Assembly: GCF_029227915.1 (NCBI RefSeq)
Contig: NC_079887.1
Location: forward strand, 28,023,650 to 28,087,649
Direction: 5' to 3'
DNA: 64,000 nt
Source: Hydractinia symbiolongicarpus
Lineage: Eukaryota > Cnidaria > Hydrozoa > Anthoathecata > Hydractiniidae
The notes beneath the pieces are model-generated. The model was not told the DNA's origin. It was given only the letters and a program-made list of their open reading frames with translations, and made no database searches. A program made the position numbers and the translations under genes. Numbering within the stretch: position 1 is the first letter of the stretch; the number at the start of each line of letters is the position of its first letter. Shown piece by piece: positions 26,831 through 37,110 of this stretch.

Positions 26831-28470
26831 AAAATCCGCGATTTCCCGTAAATCCCGGACTCGGCCCGTATAGTCAAAAGTATACAAAGAAAGTACCCAG
26901 GGAGTAAACTCATTTCCCGAACGATTTTTTAAATTATTTTTTCACCACTAAAGCCCATGAGACTTGTAGTTTTCAAAAATGTTTTCATTTTTGATGAGAC
27001 TCCTAATGAAAGAGGTTTAATCGCCGGAAAACGAAATCCCGCGTTTTCCCGTAAATCCGGGGCTTGGCCCGTATAGTCAAATGTATACAAAGAAAGTACC
27101 CAGGGAGTAAACTCATTTCCCGAACGATTTTTTAAATTTTTTTTTTCACCACTAAAACGCATGAGACTTGTAGTTTTCAAAAATGTTTTCATTTTTGATG
27201 AGACGCTTAATGAAAGAGGTTTAATCGCCGGAAAACGAAAACCCGCGATTTCCCGTAAATCCTGGGCTTGGCCCGTATAGTCGAATGTATACAAAGAAAG
27301 TACCCTGTGAGTAAACTCATTTCCAGAACGATTTTTTAAATTATTTTTTCACCACTAAAACGCATCAGACTTGTAGTTTTTAAAAATGTTTTCATTTTTG
27401 ATGAGACGCTGAATAAAAGAAGTTTAATCGCCGGCAAACGAAAACCCGCGATTTCCCATAAATCCCGGCTTGGCCCGTATAGTCAAAAGTATACAAAGAA
27501 AGTACCCAGGGAGTAAACTCATTTCCCGAACGATTTTTTAAATTATTTTTTCACCACTAAAACGCATGAGACTTGTAGTTTTTAAAAAAGTTTTCATTTT
27601 TAACGTGACGCTGAATAAAAGCAGTTTAATCGCCGGCAAACGAAAACCTGTGATTTCCCTAAATCCCGGACTCGGCCCGTATAGTCAAAAGTATACAAAG
27701 AAAGTACCCAGGGAGTAAACTCATTTCCAGAACGATTTTTTAAATTATTTTTTCACCACTAAAACGCATAAGACTTGTAGTTTTTTAAAATGTTTTCATT
27801 TTTGATGAGACGCTGAATAAAAGAAGTTTATTCGCCGGCAAACGAAAATCCGCGATTTCCCGTAAATCCCGGACTCGGCCCGTATAGTCAAAAGTATACA
27901 AAGAAAGTACCCAGGGAGTAAACTCATTTCCCGAACGATTTTTTAAATTATTTTTTCACCACTAAAGCCCATGAGACTTGTAGTTTTCAAAAATGTTTTC
28001 ATTTTTGATGAGACGCCTAATGAAAGAGGTTTAATCGCCGGAAAACGAAATCCCGCGTTTTCCCGTAAATCCGGGGCTTGGCCCGTATAGTCAAATGTAT
28101 ACAAAGAAAGTACCCAGGGAGTAAACTCATTTCCCGAACGATTTTTTAAATTTTTTTTTTCACCACTAAAACGCATGAGACTTGTAGTTTTCAAAAATGT
28201 TTTCATTTTTGATGAGACGCTTAATGAAAGAGGTTTAATCGCCGGAAAACGAAAACCCGCGATTTCCCGTAAATCCTGGGCTTGGCCCGTATAGTCGAAT
28301 GTATACAAAGAAAGTACCCTGTGAGTAAACTCATTTCCAGAACGATTTTTTAAATTATTTTTTCACCACTAAAACGCATCAGACTTGTAGTTTTTAAAAA
28401 TGTTTTCATTTTTGATGAGACGCTGAATAAAAGAAGTTTAATCGCCGGCAAACGAAAACCCGCGATTTCC
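26831..28470 (+). repeat. 5-monomer (1,014 bp) spaced duplication
   Basis: About 626 bp starting at 26,831 recurs at 27,845, including the first AAAGCCCATGAG monomers and a T10 tract. One difference seen is GAGACTCCTAATG (near 27,000) against GAGACGCCTAATG. This marks the start of the 27-41 kb domain, where CATCAGAC and GCCCATGAG monomers dominate. Confidence 0.8.
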
Positions 28471-29953
28471 CGTAAATCCCGGGCTTGGCACGTATAGTCG
28501 AATGTATACAAAGAAAGTACCCAGGGAGTAAACTCATTTCCAGAACGATTTTTTAAATTATTTTTTCACCACTAAAGCCCATGAGACTTATAGTTTTTAA
28601 AAATGTTTTCATTTTTGATGAGACGTTGAATAAAAGAAGTTTAATCGCCGGCCAACGAAAATCCGCGATTTTCCGTAAATCCCGGACTCGGCCCGTATAG
28701 TCAAAAGTATACAAAGAAAGTATCCTGTGAGTAAACACATTTCCAGAACGATTTTTTAAATTATTTTTTCACCACTAAAACGCATCAGACTTGTAGTTTT
28801 TAAAAATGTTTTCATTTTTGATGAGACGCTGAATAAAAGACGTTTAATCGCCGGCAAACGAAAACCCGCGATTTCCCGTAAATCCCGGCTTGGCCCGTAT
28901 AGTCAAAAGTATACAAAGAAAGTACCCAGGGAGTAAACTCATTTCCCGAACGATTTTTTAAACTATTTTTTCACCACTAAAACGCATGAGACTTGTAGTT
29001 TTCAAAAATGTTTTCATTTTTGTTGAGACGCTGAATAAAAGCAGTTTAATCGCCGGCAAACGAAAACCCGCGATTTCCCGTAAATCCCGGGCTTGGCCCG
29101 TATAGTCAAAAGTAAACAAAGAAAGTACCCAGGGAGTAAACTCATTTCCCGAACGATTTTTTATATTATTTTTTTACCACTAAACGCATGAGACTTGTAG
29201 TTTTCAAAAATATTTTCATATTTGATGGGACGTTGTATAAAAGAAGTTTAATCGCCGGCAAACGAAAATCCGCGATTTCCCGTAAATCCCGGACTCGGCC
29301 CGTATAGTCAAAAGTATACAAAGAAAGTACCCAGGGAGTAAATTCATTTCCCAAACGATTTTTTAAATTATTTTTTCACTACTAAAGCCCATGAGACTTG
29401 TAGTTTTCAAAAATGTTTTCATTTTTGATGAGACGCTTAATGAAAGAGGTTTAATCGCCGGCAAACGAAATCCCGCGTTTTCCCGTAAATCCGGGGCTTG
29501 GCCCGTATAGTCAAATGTATACAAAGAAAGTACCCAGGGAGTAAACTCATTTCTTGAACGATTTTTTAAATTTTTTTTTCACCACTAAAACGCATGAGAC
29601 TTGTAGTTTTCAAAAATGTTTTCATTTTTGATGAGACGCTTAATGAAAGAGGTTTAATCGCCGGAAAACGAAAACCCGCGATTTCCCGTAAATCCTGGGC
29701 TTGGCCCGTATAGTCGAATGTATACAAAGAAAGTACCCTGTGAGTAAACTCATTTCCAGAACGATTTTTTAAATTATTTTTTCACCACTAAAACGCATCA
29801 GACTTGTAGTTTTTAAAAATGTTTTCATTTTTGATGAGACGCTGAATAAAAGAAGTTTAATCGCCGGCAAACGAAAACCCGCGATTTCCCGTAAATCCCG
29901 GGCTTGGCACGTATAGTCGAATGTATACAAAGAAAGTACCCTCTGAGTAAACT
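28470..29953 (+). repeat. Satellite leading into the 811 bp higher-order repeat
   Basis: It contains the class precursors of the four-monomer unit: GCCCATGAGACTTATAG, CATCAGAC and GCAGTTTAAT types. It also holds a TATATTATT monomer near 29,150 and a T9 monomer near 29,570. GTATAC is changed to GTAAAC near 29,112. No other feature is seen. Confidence 0.7.
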
Positions 29954-32900
29954 CATTTCCAGAACGATTTTTTAAATTATTTTTTCACCACTAAAGCCCA
30001 TGAGACTTATAGTTTTTAAAAATGTTTTCATTTTTGATGAGACGTTGAATAAAAGAAGTTTAATCGCCGGCAAACGAAAATCCGCGATTTTCCGAAAATC
30101 CCGGACTCGGCCCGTATAGTCAAAAGTATACAAAGAAAGTATCCTGTGAGTAAACACATTTCCAGAACGATTTTTTAAATTTTTTTTTCACCACTAAAAC
30201 GCATCAGACTTGTAGTTTTTAAAAATGTTTTCATTTTTGATGAGACGCTGAATAAAAGAAGTTTAATCGCCGGCAAACGAAAACCCGCGATTTCCCGTAA
30301 ATCCCGGCTTGGCCCGTATAGTCAAAAGTATACAAAGAAAGTACCCAGGGAGTAAACTCATTTCCCGAACGATTTTTTAAATTATTTTTTCACCACTAAA
30401 ACGCATCAGACTTGTAGTTTTTAAAAATGTTTTCATTTTTGATGAGACGCTTAATGAAAGAGGTTTAATCGCCGGAAAACGAAAACCCGCGATTTCAAGT
30501 AAATCCTGGGCTTGGCCCGTATAGTCGAATGTATACAAAGAAAGTACCCTGTGAGTAAACTCATTTCCAGAACGATTTTTTAAATTATTTTTTCACCACT
30601 AAAACGCATCAGACTTGTAGTTTTTAAAAATGTTTTCATTTTTGATGAGACGCTGAATAAAAGAAGTTTAATCGCCGGCAAACGAAAACCCGCGATTTCC
30701 CGTAAATCACGGGCTTGGCACGTATAGTCAATGTATACAAAGAAAGTACCCTCTGAGTAAACTCATTTCCAGAACGATTTTTTAAATTATTTTTTCACCA
30801 CTAAAGCCCATGAGACTTATAGTTTTTAAAAATGTTTTCATTTTTGATGAGACGTTGAATAAAAGAAGTTTAATCGCCGGCAAACGAAAATCCGCGATTT
30901 TCCGAAAATCCCGGACTCGGCCCGTATAGTCAAAAGTATACAAAGAAAGTATCCTGTGAGTAAACACATTTCCAGAACGATTTTTTAAATTATTTTTTCA
31001 CCACTAAAACGCATCAGACTTGTAGTTTTTAAAAATGTTTTCATTTTTGATGAGACGCTGAATAAAAGAAGTTTAATCGCCGGCAAACGAAAACCCGCGA
31101 TTTCCCGTAAATCCCAGCTTGGCCCGTATAGTCAAAAGTATACAAAGAAAGTACCCAGGGAGTAAACTCATTTCCCGAACGATTTTTTAAATTATTTTTT
31201 CACCACTAAAACGCATGAGAATTGTAGTTTTCAAAAATGTTTTCATTTTTGATAAGACGCTGAATAAAAGCAGTTTAATTGCCGGCAAACGAAAACCCGC
31301 GATTTCCCGTAAATCCTGGGCTTGGCCCGTATAGTCGAATGTATACAAAGAAAGTACCCTGTGAGTAAACTCATTTCCAGAACGATTTTTTAAATTATTT
31401 TTTCACCACTAAAACGCATCAGACTTGTAGTTTTTAAAAATGTTTTCATTTTTGATGAGACGCTGAATAAAAGAAGTTTAATCGCCGGCAAACGAAAACC
31501 CGCGATTTCCCGTAAATCCCGGGCTTGGCACGTATAGTCGAATGTATACAAAGAAAGTACCCTCTGAGTAAACTCATTTCCAGAACGATTTTTTAAATTA
31601 TTTTTTCACCACTAAAGCCCATGAGACTTATAGTTTTTAAAAATGTTTTCATTTTTGATGAGACGTTGAATAAAAGAAGTTTAATCGCCGGCAAACGAAA
31701 ATCCGCGATTTTCCGAAAATCCCGGACTCGGCCCGTATAGTCAAAAGTATACAAAGAAAGTATCCTGTGAGTAAACACATTTCCAGAACGATTTTTTAAA
31801 TTATTTTTTCACCACTAAAACGCATCAGACTTGTAGTTTTTAAAAATGTTTTCATTTTTGATGAGACGCTGAATAAAAGAAGTTTAATCGCCGGCAAACG
31901 AAAACCCGCGATTTCCCGTAAATCCCGGCTTGGCCCGTATAGTCAAAAGTATACAAAGAAAGTACCCAGGGAGTAAACTCATTTCCCGAACGATTTTTTA
32001 AATTATTTTTTCACCACTAAAACGCATGAGACTTGTAGTTTTCAAAAATGTTTTCATTTTTGATGAGACGCTGAATAAAAGCAGTTTAATTGCCGGCAAA
32101 CGAAAACCCGCGATTTCCCGTAAATCCTGGGCTTGGCCCGTATAGTCGAATGTATACAAAGAAAGTACCCTGTGAGTAAACTCATTTCCAGAACGATTTT
32201 TTAAATTATTTTTTCACCACTAAAACGCATCAGACTTGTAGTTTTTAAAAATGTTTTCATTTTTGATGAGACGCTGAATAAAAGAAGTTTAATCGCCGGC
32301 AAACGAAAACCCGCGATTTCCCGTAAATCCCGGGCTTGGCACGTATAGTCGAATGTATACAAAGAAAGTACCCTCTGAGTAAACTCATTTCCAGAACGAT
32401 TTTTTAAATTATTTTTTCACCACTAAAGCCCATGAGACTTATAGTTTTTAAAAATGTTTTCATTTTTGATGAGACGTTGAATAAAAGAAGTTTAATCGCC
32501 GGCAAACGAAAATCCGCGATTTTCCGAAAATCCCGGACTCGGCCCGTATAGTCAAAAGTATACAAAGAAAGTATCCTGTGAGTAAACACATTTCCAGAAC
32601 GATTTTTTAAATTATTTTTTCACCACTAAAACGCATCAGACTTGTAGTTTTTAAAAATGTTTTCATTTTTGATGAGACGCTGAATAAAAGAAGTTTAATC
32701 GCCGGCAAACGAAAACCCGCGATTTCCCGTAAATCCCGGCTTGGCCCGTATAGTCAAAAGTATACAAAGAAAGTACCCAGGGAGTAAACTAATTTCCCGA
32801 ACGATTTTTTAAATTATTTTTTCAGCACTAAAACGCATGAGACCTGTAGTTTTCAAAAATGTTTTCATTTTTGATGAGACGCTGAATAAAAGCAGTTTAA

Positions 32901-34208
32901 TCGCCGGCAAACGAAAACCCGCGATTTCCCGTAAATCCCGGCTTGGCCCGTATAGTCAAAAGTATACAAAGAAAGTACCCTGTGAGTAAACTCATTTCCC
33001 GAACGATTTTTTAAATTATTTTTTCACCACTAAAACGCATCAGACTTGTAGTTTTTAAAAATGTTTTCATTTTTGATGAGACGCTTAATGAAAGAGGTTT
33101 AATCGCCGGAAAACGAAAACCCGCGATTTCCCGTAAATCCTGGGCTTGGCCCGTATAGGCGAATGTATACAAAGAAAGTACCCTGTGAGTAAACTCATTT
33201 CCAGAACGATTTTTTAAATTATTTTTTCACCACTAAAACGCATCAGACTTGTAGTTTTTAAAAATGTTTTCATTTTTGATGAGACGCTGAATAAAAGAAG
33301 TTTAATCGCCGGCAAACGAAAACCCGCGATTTCCCGTAAATCACGGGCTTGGCACGTATAGTCGAATGTATACAAAGAAAGTACCCTCTGAGTAAACTCA
33401 TTTCCAGAACGATTTTTTAAATTATTTTTTCACCACTAAAGCCCATGAGACTTATAGTTTTTAAAAATGTTTTCATTTTTGATGAGACGTTGAATAAAAG
33501 AAGTTTAATCGCCGGCAAACGAAAATCCGCGATTTTCCGAAAATCCCGGACTCGGCCCGTATAGTCAAAAGTATACAAAGAAAGTATCCTGTGAGTAAAC
33601 ACATTTCCAGAACGATTTTTTAAATTATTTTTTCACCACTAAAACGCATCAGACTTGTAGTTTTTAAAAATGTTTTCATTTTTGATGAGACGCTGAATAA
33701 AAGAAGTTTAATCGCCGGCAAACGAAAACCCGCGATTTCCCGTAAATCCCGGCTTGGCCCGTATAGTCAAAAGTATACAAAGAAAGTACCCAGGGAGTAA
33801 ACTCATTTCCCGAACGATTTTTTAAATTATTTTTTCACCACTAAAACGCATGAGACTTGTAGTTTTCAAAAATGTTTTCATTTTTGATGAGACGCTGAAT
33901 AAAAGCAGTTTAATTGCCGGCAAACGAAAACCCGCGATTTCCCGTAAATCCCGGCTTGGCCCGTATAGTCAAAAGTATACAAAGAAAGTACCCTGTGAGT
34001 AAACTCATTTCCCGAACGATTTTTTAAATTATTTTTTCACCACTAAAACGCATCAGACTTGTAGTTTTTAAAAATGTTTTCATTTTTGATGAGACGCTGA
34101 ATAAAAGAAGTTTAATCGCCGGCAAACGAAAACCCGCGATTTCCCGTAAATCCCGGGCTTGGCACGTATAGTCGAATGTATACAAAGAAAGTACCCTCTG
34201 AGTAAACT
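29954..34208 (+). repeat. Higher-order repeat: 4-monomer unit of ~811 bp, five copies
   Basis: Units start at 29,954, 30,764, 31,575, 32,386 and 33,399. Three are four monomers long (810-811 bp), the fourth is 1,013 bp with one extra monomer, and the fifth is 810 bp. The monomer order is: GCCCATGAGACTTATAG with GATTTTCCG and GTATCCTGTGAG; CATCAGAC with CCCGGCTTGG; then a CCTGTGAG-ending monomer (CATGAG with GCAG in most units); then CATCAGAC with GGCACGTATAGTCGAATG and CCCTCTGAG. Copies are nearly identical, differing by occasional changes such as GTCAATG for GTCGAATG near 30,728. This is the clearest regular higher-order repeat in the window. Confidence 0.88.
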
Positions 34209-34675
34209 CATTTCCAGAACGATTTTTTAAATTATTTTTTCACCACTAAAGCCCATGAGACTTATAGTTTTTAAAAATGTTTTCATTTTTGATGAGACGT
34301 TGAATAAAAGAAGTTTAATCGCCGGCAAACGAAAATCCGCGATTTTACGTAAATCCCGGACTCGGCCCGTATAGTCAAAAGTATACAAAGAAAGTATCCT
34401 GTGAGTAAACACATTTCCAGAACGATTTTTTAAACTATTTTTTCACCACTAAAACGCATCAGACTTGTAGTTTTTAAAAATGTTTTCATTTTTGATGAGA
34501 CGCTGAATAAAGGACGTTTAATCACCGGCAAACGAAAACCCGCGATTTCCCGTAAATCCCGGCTTGGCCCGTATAGTCAAAAGTATACAAAGAAAGTACC
34601 CAGGGAGTAAACTCATTTCCCGAACGATTTTTTAAATTATTTTTTCACCACTAAAACGCATGAGACTTGTAGTTT

Positions 34676-34697
34676 TCAAAAATGTTTTCATTTTTGA
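34676..34697. repeat. 22 bp dyad in each monomer: 9 bp arms, T4 spacer (example copy)
   Basis: TCAAAAATG, a TTTT spacer, then CATTTTTGA form a perfect 9 bp inverted repeat at consensus positions 63-84. Many monomers read TTAAAAATG, and the 48-63 kb class reads TCAAAAGTG in the left arm. Both changes leave a G-U pair if the plus strand is read as RNA. The class with TATATTATT and CATATTTGATGGG breaks two pairs. It could form a hairpin or cruciform or bind a dimeric protein; the sequence does not say which. Confidence 0.8.
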
Positions 34698-34761
34698 TGA
34701 GACGCTGAATAAAAGCAGTTTAATCGCCGGCAAACGAAAACCCGCGATTTCCCGTAAATCC

Positions 34762-34774
34762 CGGGCTTGGCCCG
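34762..34774. repeat. GC-rich 5 bp dyad in the monomer core (example copy)
   Basis: CGGGC, TTG, GCCCG form a perfect 5 bp inverted repeat with a 3-base loop. It is intact in copies reading CCCGGGCTTGGCCCG or CCCGGGCTCGGCCCG. It is damaged in those reading CCCGGACTCGG, CCCGGCTTGG or GGGCTTGGCACG. It therefore varies between monomer classes and is probably not essential to every monomer. Confidence 0.65.
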
Positions 34775-34791
34775 TATAGTCAAAAGTATAC
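34774..34791. repeat. GTATA ... TATAC dyad containing palindrome GTATAC (example copy)
   Basis: GTATA (34774-34778) and TATAC (34787-34791) are inverted across an 8-base spacer, and GTATAC is itself a palindrome. The spacer alternates between GTCAAAAG and GTCGAATG in different monomer classes while the arms stay the same. The dyad is lost or altered in a few copies, for example AGTATTC near 24,650 and 25,260, and AAATTAAAC near 59,090 and 61,520. Confidence 0.6.
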
Positions 34792-34816
34792 AAAGAAAGT
34801 ACCCAGGGAGTAAACT

Positions 34817-35018
34817 CATTTCCCGAACGATTTTTTATATTATTTTTTTACCACTAAACGCATGAGACTTATAGTTTTTAAAAATGTTTTCATTTTTGAT
34901 GAGACGTTGAATAAAAGAAGTTTAATCGCCGGCAAACGAAAATCCGCGATTTTACGTAAATCCCGGACTCGGCCCGTATAGTCAAAAGTATACAAAGAAA
35001 GTATCCTGTGAGTAAACA
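34817..35018 (+). repeat. Hybrid monomer at the junction of a 3-monomer duplication
   Basis: The 5' part is of the TATATTATT/TAAACGC class. After CATGAGACTT it switches to the ATAGTTTTTAAAAATG and GACGTTGAATAAAAG class, and the following monomers repeat the preceding ones 607 bp later (GGACGTTTAATCACC at 34,512 and 35,119). This is the product expected of an unequal exchange between non-equivalent monomers that duplicated three monomers. Confidence 0.8.
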
Positions 35019-36234
35019 CATTTCCAGAACGATTTTTTAAACTATTTTTTCACCACTAAAACGCATCAGACTTGTAGTTTTTAAAAATGTTTTCATTTTT
35101 GATGAGACGCTGAATAAAGGACGTTTAATCACCGGCAAACGAAAACCCGCGATTTCCCGTAAATCCCGGCTTGGCCCGTATAGTCAAAAGTATACAAAGA
35201 AAGTACCCAGGGAGTAAACTCATTTCCCGAACGATTTTTTAAATTATTTTTTCACCACTAAAACGCATGAGACTTGTAGTTTTCAAAAATGTTTTCATTT
35301 TTGATGAGACGCTGAATAAAAGCAGTTTAATCGCCGGCAAACGAAAACCCGCGATTTCCCGTAAATCCCGGGCTTGGCCCGTATAGTCAAAAGTATACAA
35401 AGAAAGTACCCAGGGAGTAAACTCATTTCCCGAACGATTTTTTATATTATTTTTTTACCACTAAACGCATGAGACTTGTAGTTTTCAAAAATATTTTCAT
35501 ATTTGATGGGACGCTGTATAAAAGAAGTTTAATCGCCGGCAAACGAAAATCCGCGATTTCCCGTAAATCCCGGACTCGGCCCGTATAGTCAAAAGTATAC
35601 AAAGAAAGTACCCAGGGAGTTAAGTTATTTCCCGAACGATTTTTTAAATTATTTTTTCACTACTAATGCCCATGAGACTTGTAGTTTTCAAAAATGTTTT
35701 CATTTTTGATGAGACGCTTAATGAAAGAGGTTTAATCGCCGGCAAACGAAATCCCGCGTTTTCCCGTGAATCCGGGGCTTGGCCCGTATAGTCAAATGTA
35801 TACAAAGAAAGTACCCAGGGAGTAAACTCATTTCCCGAACGATTTTTTAAATTTTTTTTTCACCACTTAAACGCATGAGACTTGTAGTTTTCAAAAATGT
35901 TTTCATTTTTGATGAGACGCTTAATGAAAGAGGTTTAATCGCCGGAAAACGAAAACCCGCAATTTCCCGTAAATCCTGGGCTTGGCCCGTATAGTCGAAT
36001 GTATACAAAGAAAGTACCCTGTGAGTAAACTCATTTCCAGAACGATTTTTTAAATTATTTTTTCACCACTAAAACGCATCAGACTTGTAGTTTTTAAAAA
36101 TGTTTTCATTTTTGATGAGACGCTGAATAAAAGAAGTTAAATCGCCGGCAAACGAAAACCCGCGATTTCCCGTAAATCCCGGGCTTGGCACGTATAGTCG
36201 AATGTATACAAAGAAAGTACCCTCTGAGTAAACT

Positions 36235-36436
36235 CATTTCCAGAACGATTTTTTAAATTATTTTTTCACCACTAAAGCCCATGAGACTTATAGTTTTTAA
36301 AAATGTTTTCATTTTTGATGAGACGCTGAATAAAAGCAGTTTAATCGCCGGCAAACGAAAACCCGCGATTTCCCGTAAATCCCGGCTTGGCCCGTATAGT
36401 CAAAAGTATACAAAGAAAGTACCCAGGGAGTAAACT
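36235..36436 (+). repeat. Hybrid monomer at a 3-monomer deletion
   Basis: It starts as a GCCCATGAGACTTATAG monomer and ends as a GCAGTTTAATCGCC / CCCGGCTTGG monomer. In the sister copy the corresponding start (about 39,882) and end (about 40,690) are separated by three extra monomers. A deletion by exchange within paired monomers explains both the fusion and the lost length. Confidence 0.75.
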
Positions 36437-37110
36437 CATTTCCCGAACTATTTTTTAAATTATTTTTTCACCACTAAAACGCATGAGACTTGTAGTTTTC
36501 AAAAATGTTTTCATTTTTGATGAGACGCTTAATGAAAGAGGTTTAATCGCCGGCAAATGAAATCTCGCGTTTTCCCGTAAATCCAGGGCTTGGCCCGTAT
36601 AGTCAAAAGTATACAAAGAAAGTACCCAGGGAGTAAACTCATTCCCCGAACGATTTTTTAAATTATTTTTTCACCACTAAAACGCATGAGACTTGTAGTT
36701 TTCAAAAATGTTTTCATTTTTGATGAGACGCTGAATAAAAGCAGTTTAATCGCCGGCAAACAAAAACCTGCGATTTCCCTAAATCCCGGACTCGGCCCGT
36801 ATAGTCAAAGTATACAAAGAAAGTACCCAGGGAGTAAACTCATTTCCAGAACGATTTTTTAAATTATTTTTTCACCACTAAAACGCAAAAGACTTGTAGT
36901 TTTTAAAAATGTTTTCATTTTTGATGAGACGCTGAATAAAAGAAGTTTATTCGCCGGCAAACGAAAACCCGCGATTTCCCGTAAATCCCGGACTCGGCCC
37001 GTATAGTCAAAAGTATACAAAGAAAGTACCCAGGTAGTAAACTCATTTCCCGAACGATTTTTTAAATTATTTTTTCACCACTAAAACGCATGAGACTTGT
37101 AGTTTTCAAA

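Larger units (their letters stand above)
34614..34816 (+). repeat. Representative near-consensus satellite monomer (203 bp)
   Basis: This copy is close to the consensus, differing mainly by GCAG where most copies have GAAG, so it serves as the reference. In order it holds: CATTTCCCGAACGA; two T6 tracts around AAATTA (positions 15-32); CACCACTAAAACGCATGAG; a 22 bp dyad (63-84); GACGCTGAATAAAAG; the GC-rich core with GCCGGC, CCGCG and CCCGGG (111-161); a GTATA/TATAC dyad with the palindrome GTATAC (161-178); and AAAGAAAGTACCCAGGGAG. GTATAC and GCCGGC each occur once per typical monomer. The 203 bp length is close to a nucleosome plus linker, as in many centromeric satellites; phasing is an inference. 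Confidence 0.9.
32857..37110 (+). repeat. 21-monomer segmental duplication, copy 1 (~4.25 kb)
   Basis: Landmarks here reappear 4,253 bp downstream. CCCTGTGAG at 32,978 pairs with 37,231; the GGACGTTTAATCACC monomer at 34,512 pairs with 38,765. Between about 35,020 and 36,235 the shift is 3,646 bp because this copy carries an extra 607 bp three-monomer insert. From 36,437 it is 4,255 bp because this copy lacks three monomers kept in copy 2. The two changes nearly cancel, so overall lengths match. Confidence 0.8.

Noticed and set aside
34614-34816. CENP-B box
   Set aside because: The core TTCG-N4-A-N2-CGGG is not matched. The nearest is TTCGACTATACGGG on the minus strand of GTCGAATG-class monomers, where the spacing is one base short (TTCG-N3-A-N2-CGGG). 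One near-miss in a 203 bp repeat is easily chance.
34614-34816. Pol III promoter, tRNA or 5S gene ancestry of the monomer
   Set aside because: I see no B box (GGTTCGANNCC) on either strand and no cloverleaf or 5S-like sequence.
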